In this document: piece by piece, positions 11,390-13,270 of the stretch | Numbering within the stretch: position 1 is the stretch's first letter | How the letters are laid out: each line of letters opens with the position of its first letter | From: Actinomycetota bacterium | Lineage (GTDB): Bacteria; Actinomycetota; Acidimicrobiia; Acidimicrobiales; Aldehydirespiratoraceae | Assembly: GCA_012271125.1 (NCBI GenBank) | Contig: JAAXHB010000070.1 | Coordinates: 1-13,270, forward strand | Direction: 5' to 3' | DNA length: 13,270 bases | The notes under the pieces: generated by a model | What the model was told of the DNA's origin: nothing | Databases searched by the model: none | What the model saw: only the letters and a program-made list of their open reading frames with translations | Program-made: the position numbers and the translations under genes

Positions 11390-12551
11390 GATTTCTGGGG
11401 CCAACCAGGCTAACCGCCTAAGCATTAGGAGTGCTTTGAATACATCACTTCACAAAACAATCGAGCGCCTAAAGGGAATTACACCACCCAGCCGCGAAGA
11501 AACCACAAAAATCACGATGATTTTGCCCATCCTCGAAGCTTTGAGTTGGGACTGCCAAGACCCTGATCAGGTTTCATGGGAATACGCCGTTGGTGATCAA
11601 GGAAGTCGAGGCAAGGGTGGACGTGTTGATATCGCACTTTTTCAAAAAAGAGCAGGCCGAGATCAATGTGTTTGCTTTGTTGAGGCGAAAGCAGCTGATT
11701 CAAATCTTGAAAGTCACGTAGAACAGCTACTGGGGTACGCCTTTTACGAAGGAACCGATATCGCTGTACTGACAACTGGTCTGGTGTGGTGGTTTTACTT
11801 ACCACGAGAAGATGGACCACCATCTGATCGTCGTTTCGCCATCCTTGACCTGCTGAAGGATCCAACCTCAAGCCTGGTGACACATTTTGAAACTTATCTT
11901 GGACGTAAAGCCCTTGGTTCCAAGAATGCTGAGCGCGCCGCAAGAAAAGCGCTGAAGGAACTGCATAACGATGAAGCACTAAACATCCAGTTACCCAAAC
12001 TATGGAACAAAATGATCACCAGTGCCGATCCCGAGCTTGTAGCACTTCTTGCAGCACGAGCCGAGAGAGAACTACGGCTGCGTCCTTCTGACACCCAAGT
12101 TGCCGAAGTACTTCTTGGTCAACGCACACCGAAAGACAAGGCTCCAGTTATAAATAGGCCAATTACTACTCCGATTGGCTTAGAAGTCTCGATATCTGAT
12201 TCAAAAGACTGCACAAAAGTGAAGCGATGTACACCCACTGGCTTCACCCTCTGGAATCAGCGAACGGAAATCACAGACTGGACACAACTACTAGCTGGAG
12301 TGGCACAAGAACTGTTGTACAGAGATCCCAGCACATTTTCAAATGCAGTTGCCCAATTGGGAGGAAAGCAGTTTCGATTTGCATCGCGCGCTTCATCAGA
12401 AGTACAACGGGCTACACCTGTTGGAACATCAGGATGGTACGTAAATACACATACTGGATCAGTTGGCATGTGTGCTAAGGCATACAAATTGCTACGAACT
12501 TGTGGGTACGAGAATTCGGACTTGACGATTTATTTTGTTCGCAACAAATAA
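11349..12551 (+). CDS. Standalone HsdR-N-like PD-(D/E)XK nuclease, paralogue B
   Basis: 400 residues from the ATG at 11349, which overlaps paralogue A by 41 bases, or 371 residues from a TTG at 11436. The TTG follows AGGAG by 4 bases and aligns with the start of paralogue A (374 residues), so it may be the true start. The nuclease core matches: L-E-A-L-S-W-D, WEYAV, V-D-I-A-L with Asp94, V-E-A-K with Glu112 and Lys114, and Q-L-L-G-Y (Gln126, Tyr130). The middle region has RLRPSDTQVAEVLLGQ (243-258), parallel to A. The C-terminal module (about 297-400) shares W-x-x-[VL]-L-x-G-V, R-x-P-x-x-F, FAS, C-x-x-A-Y and a final L-x-I-Y. The two are homologous throughout but well diverged, so not a recent duplication. 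They may act as a heterodimer. The low-G+C composition matches A. Confidence 0.8.
   Translation: MTKPSSLSTTDTAEISGANQANRLSIRSALNTSLHKTIERLKGITPPSREETTKITMILPILEALSWDCQDPDQVSWEYAVGDQGSRGKGGRVDIALFQKRAGRDQCVCFVEAKAADSNLESHVEQLLGYAFYEGTDIAVLTTGLVWWFYLPREDGPPSDRRFAILDLLKDPTSSLVTHFETYLGRKALGSKNAERAARKALKELHNDEALNIQLPKLWNKMITSADPELVALLAARAERELRLRPSDTQVAEVLLGQRTPKDKAPVINRPITTPIGLEVSISDSKDCTKVKRCTPTGFTLWNQRTEITDWTQLLAGVAQELLYRDPSTFSNAVAQLGGKQFRFASRASSEVQRATPVGTSGWYVNTHTGSVGMCAKAYKLLRTCGYENSDLTIYFVRNK
11427..11431 (+). promoter_or_regulatory. Possible Shine-Dalgarno for an alternative TTG start of paralogue B
   Basis: AGGAG, 4 bases before the in-frame TTG at 11436-11438; the spacing is slightly short. 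The ATG at 11349 has only a weak AAAGAG-like upstream sequence. Using the TTG leaves a 46-base spacer after paralogue A instead of a 41-base overlap. Confidence 0.4.
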
Positions 12552-12900
12552 CCGTTATCTGAGCTCAATCGCTTGGAAGCGGGGGGTTGGGGTGGTTGTG
12601 GGTGTGACGTTGATAGGGGTATTGGTGGGGTGTAGTGATAGCGGCTCGGTGTCCGATATGTGTAGTTACATCTTGATTGGAAATGAATCTAAGTCTGACA
12701 GTCTCAGTTACGAGCAGCAAGAACATTGCTATGACATCATCCGGGAGGCGGGGAATATTTGTGAATATGTGTGGGAGAATGACCCAGGCGTAGCAGGTGA
12801 AGAAATAGCAAGATGGCTAAGAGTGGTTGAGGAACGGTTCTCGTCGGTGGCGTCTAACCAACAAACGGCTAGGGGTGTTGAAGAGTTGTGTGGTGATTGA
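12535..12900 (+). CDS. Small putative lipoprotein, unknown function
   Basis: 121 residues from a TTG start at 12535, which overlaps the end of nuclease paralogue B by 17 bases. Residues 15-16 (Lys-Arg) precede a hydrophobic run of Val/Gly/Leu (17-30) and a lipobox L-V-G-C with Cys33, the expected lipidated residue. The mature part (about 88 residues) is acidic and carries Cys43, Cys65, Cys76 and Cys119, enough for two disulphides, as in an exported protein. I recognise no family. An in-frame stop at 12523 rules out a longer start, and GTG codons further in would remove the basic residues of the signal peptide, so TTG is the best choice despite a poor ribosome site. Its body has the G/T-rich composition of the host, while its first codons lie in island-like sequence. 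Confidence 0.55.
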   Translation: MFATNNRYLSSIAWKRGVGVVVGVTLIGVLVGCSDSGSVSDMCSYILIGNESKSDSLSYEQQEHCYDIIREAGNICEYVWENDPGVAGEEIARWLRVVEERFSSVASNQQTARGVEELCGD

Positions 12901-12910
12901 CCGCGCTAGG

Positions 12911-13270
12911 TCATAGGTCGAGGTTTAGTGGGGGTGGGGGGAGGTGGTTGGAGATGGCTTCGGCGCGGCGGTGGAGAAGATCGACGGTGGCGTCGAGGTA
13001 ACGGGCGATCAGATACTGACGGCGGGAGGCGGCGGCGACAACGAAATCGGCGAGTTCGTCTAAATCGGCAACCTGAACGTCATGTCCGGCGGCTTCCATG
13101 CGAGCTTTGAGCTCATCAAAAGTCATGCCAGCTCTACCGGAACCGGTGCGGGCCAGTTCGACAGGTCGATTACGGGCAGAATTGAACAAGCCGGTAGGCA
13201 TCAAACCGCCTGAGGGGTAAAAGACCGAGGCACGGACTTGGGCACCTTCATCAACCAGACAATGATGCAA
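12911..13270 (-). CDS. Unrecognised protein, C-terminal part (runs off right edge)
   Basis: The open frame covers the last 360 bases on the minus strand and ends at a TGA (12911-12913). About 119 codons are visible. The N-terminus is probably beyond the window, since codon use is uniformly C-ending up to the edge, and the TTG at the edge itself is not persuasive. The visible part has a VFYPSGGLMPTGLFNSARN stretch, then a mostly helical C-terminal half (from TFDELKARMEAAG through DLDELADFVVAAASRRQYLIARYLDATVDLLHRRAEA) and a proline-rich end (NHLPPPP). An ATG about 72 codons before the stop could make a short separate protein, but its ribosome site is weak. Converges with the lipoprotein gene, 10 bases apart. 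I do not recognise the family. Confidence 0.6.
   Translation of the reverse strand: MHHCLVDEGAQVRASVFYPSGGLMPTGLFNSARNRPVELARTGSGRAGMTFDELKARMEAAGHDVQVADLDELADFVVAAASRRQYLIARYLDATVDLLHRRAEAISNHLPPPPLNLDL

Larger units (their letters stand above)
10120..12560. other. Compositionally foreign island carrying the nuclease pair
   Basis: From base 1 to about 10120 the plus strand is visibly G- and T-rich whatever the gene direction, and the same character returns at about 12565. Between these points the plus strand is A+T-richer and has no G excess. The change is abrupt at both ends and encloses exactly the two paralogous nuclease genes and their upstream region. No integrase, transposase, tRNA or clear terminal repeat was found, so the mechanism of entry is unknown. 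Confidence 0.55.

Noticed and set aside
12534..12548. Short hairpin TTTGTT-CGC-AACAAA at the end of nuclease paralogue B, considered as a terminator
   Set aside because: The stem is six mostly A/T pairs with no following T-tract, and it lies inside coding sequence before the stop codon.
10265..12551. Complete type I restriction-modification system
   Set aside because: There is no methyltransferase, specificity subunit or SF2 helicase domain; only the nuclease-like N-terminal domain of HsdR is matched.
10265..12551. Toxin-antitoxin pair
   Set aside because: The two proteins are homologous along their whole length and both seem to keep nuclease residues, unlike a toxin with an unrelated antitoxin.
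1..13270. CRISPR array, tRNA, rRNA, transposase or integrase
   Set aside because: No regularly spaced repeats, no cloverleaf-like segment and no open frame with such motifs were seen; nearly all sequence is accounted for by the listed genes.

Overview
The window looks like a piece of a free-living, aerobic actinobacterial chromosome. Four things point to Actinomycetota, perhaps an Acidimicrobiia-like lineage: a deazaflavin (F420)-type nitroreductase of the DDN family, the C5-pathway haem gene hemL, an N-terminally anchored c-type cytochrome with a long proline-rich cytoplasmic leader, and moderately high G+C with GTG/TTG starts. The class is an inference by family resemblance; there is no rRNA or other marker here.

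Layout. (1) 2-1916, plus strand: the 3' part of hemL (glutamate-1-semialdehyde aminomutase), followed 4 bases later by a membrane-anchored YceI-like protein. (2) 1913-4348, minus strand: a membrane-anchored monohaem cytochrome c, then pgi (glucose-6-phosphate isomerase). pgi converges on the YceI gene, and their stop codons share the same CTAG. (3) 4349-4587: a 239-base gap between the sox operon and the cytochrome gene. It holds a small open frame of doubtful reality. (4) 4588-9665, minus strand: a complete heterotetrameric sarcosine oxidase operon in the order soxB-soxD-soxA-soxG, with overlapping junctions. A DDN-family reductase (9700-10119) sits just upstream on the same strand and may be its first gene. 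The oxidase demethylates sarcosine (or a related N-methyl amino acid) to glycine and passes the methyl carbon to tetrahydrofolate, making H2O2.

(5) 10120 to about 12560 is an accessory island. Base composition changes abruptly: the plus strand is G/T-rich on both sides, but here it is A+T-richer and not G-skewed. The island holds two tandem full-length paralogues. Each has an HsdR-N-like PD-(D/E)XK nuclease domain, a middle helical region and a matching C-terminal module. No methyltransferase, helicase or specificity subunit is present. This pair is the best candidate in the window for an undescribed, probably defence-related, system.

(6) 12535-12900: a small putative lipoprotein whose 5' end falls at the island boundary. 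(7) 12911-13270, minus strand: the C-terminal part of an unrecognised protein that runs off the right edge. No tRNA, rRNA, CRISPR array, transposase or integrase was seen.
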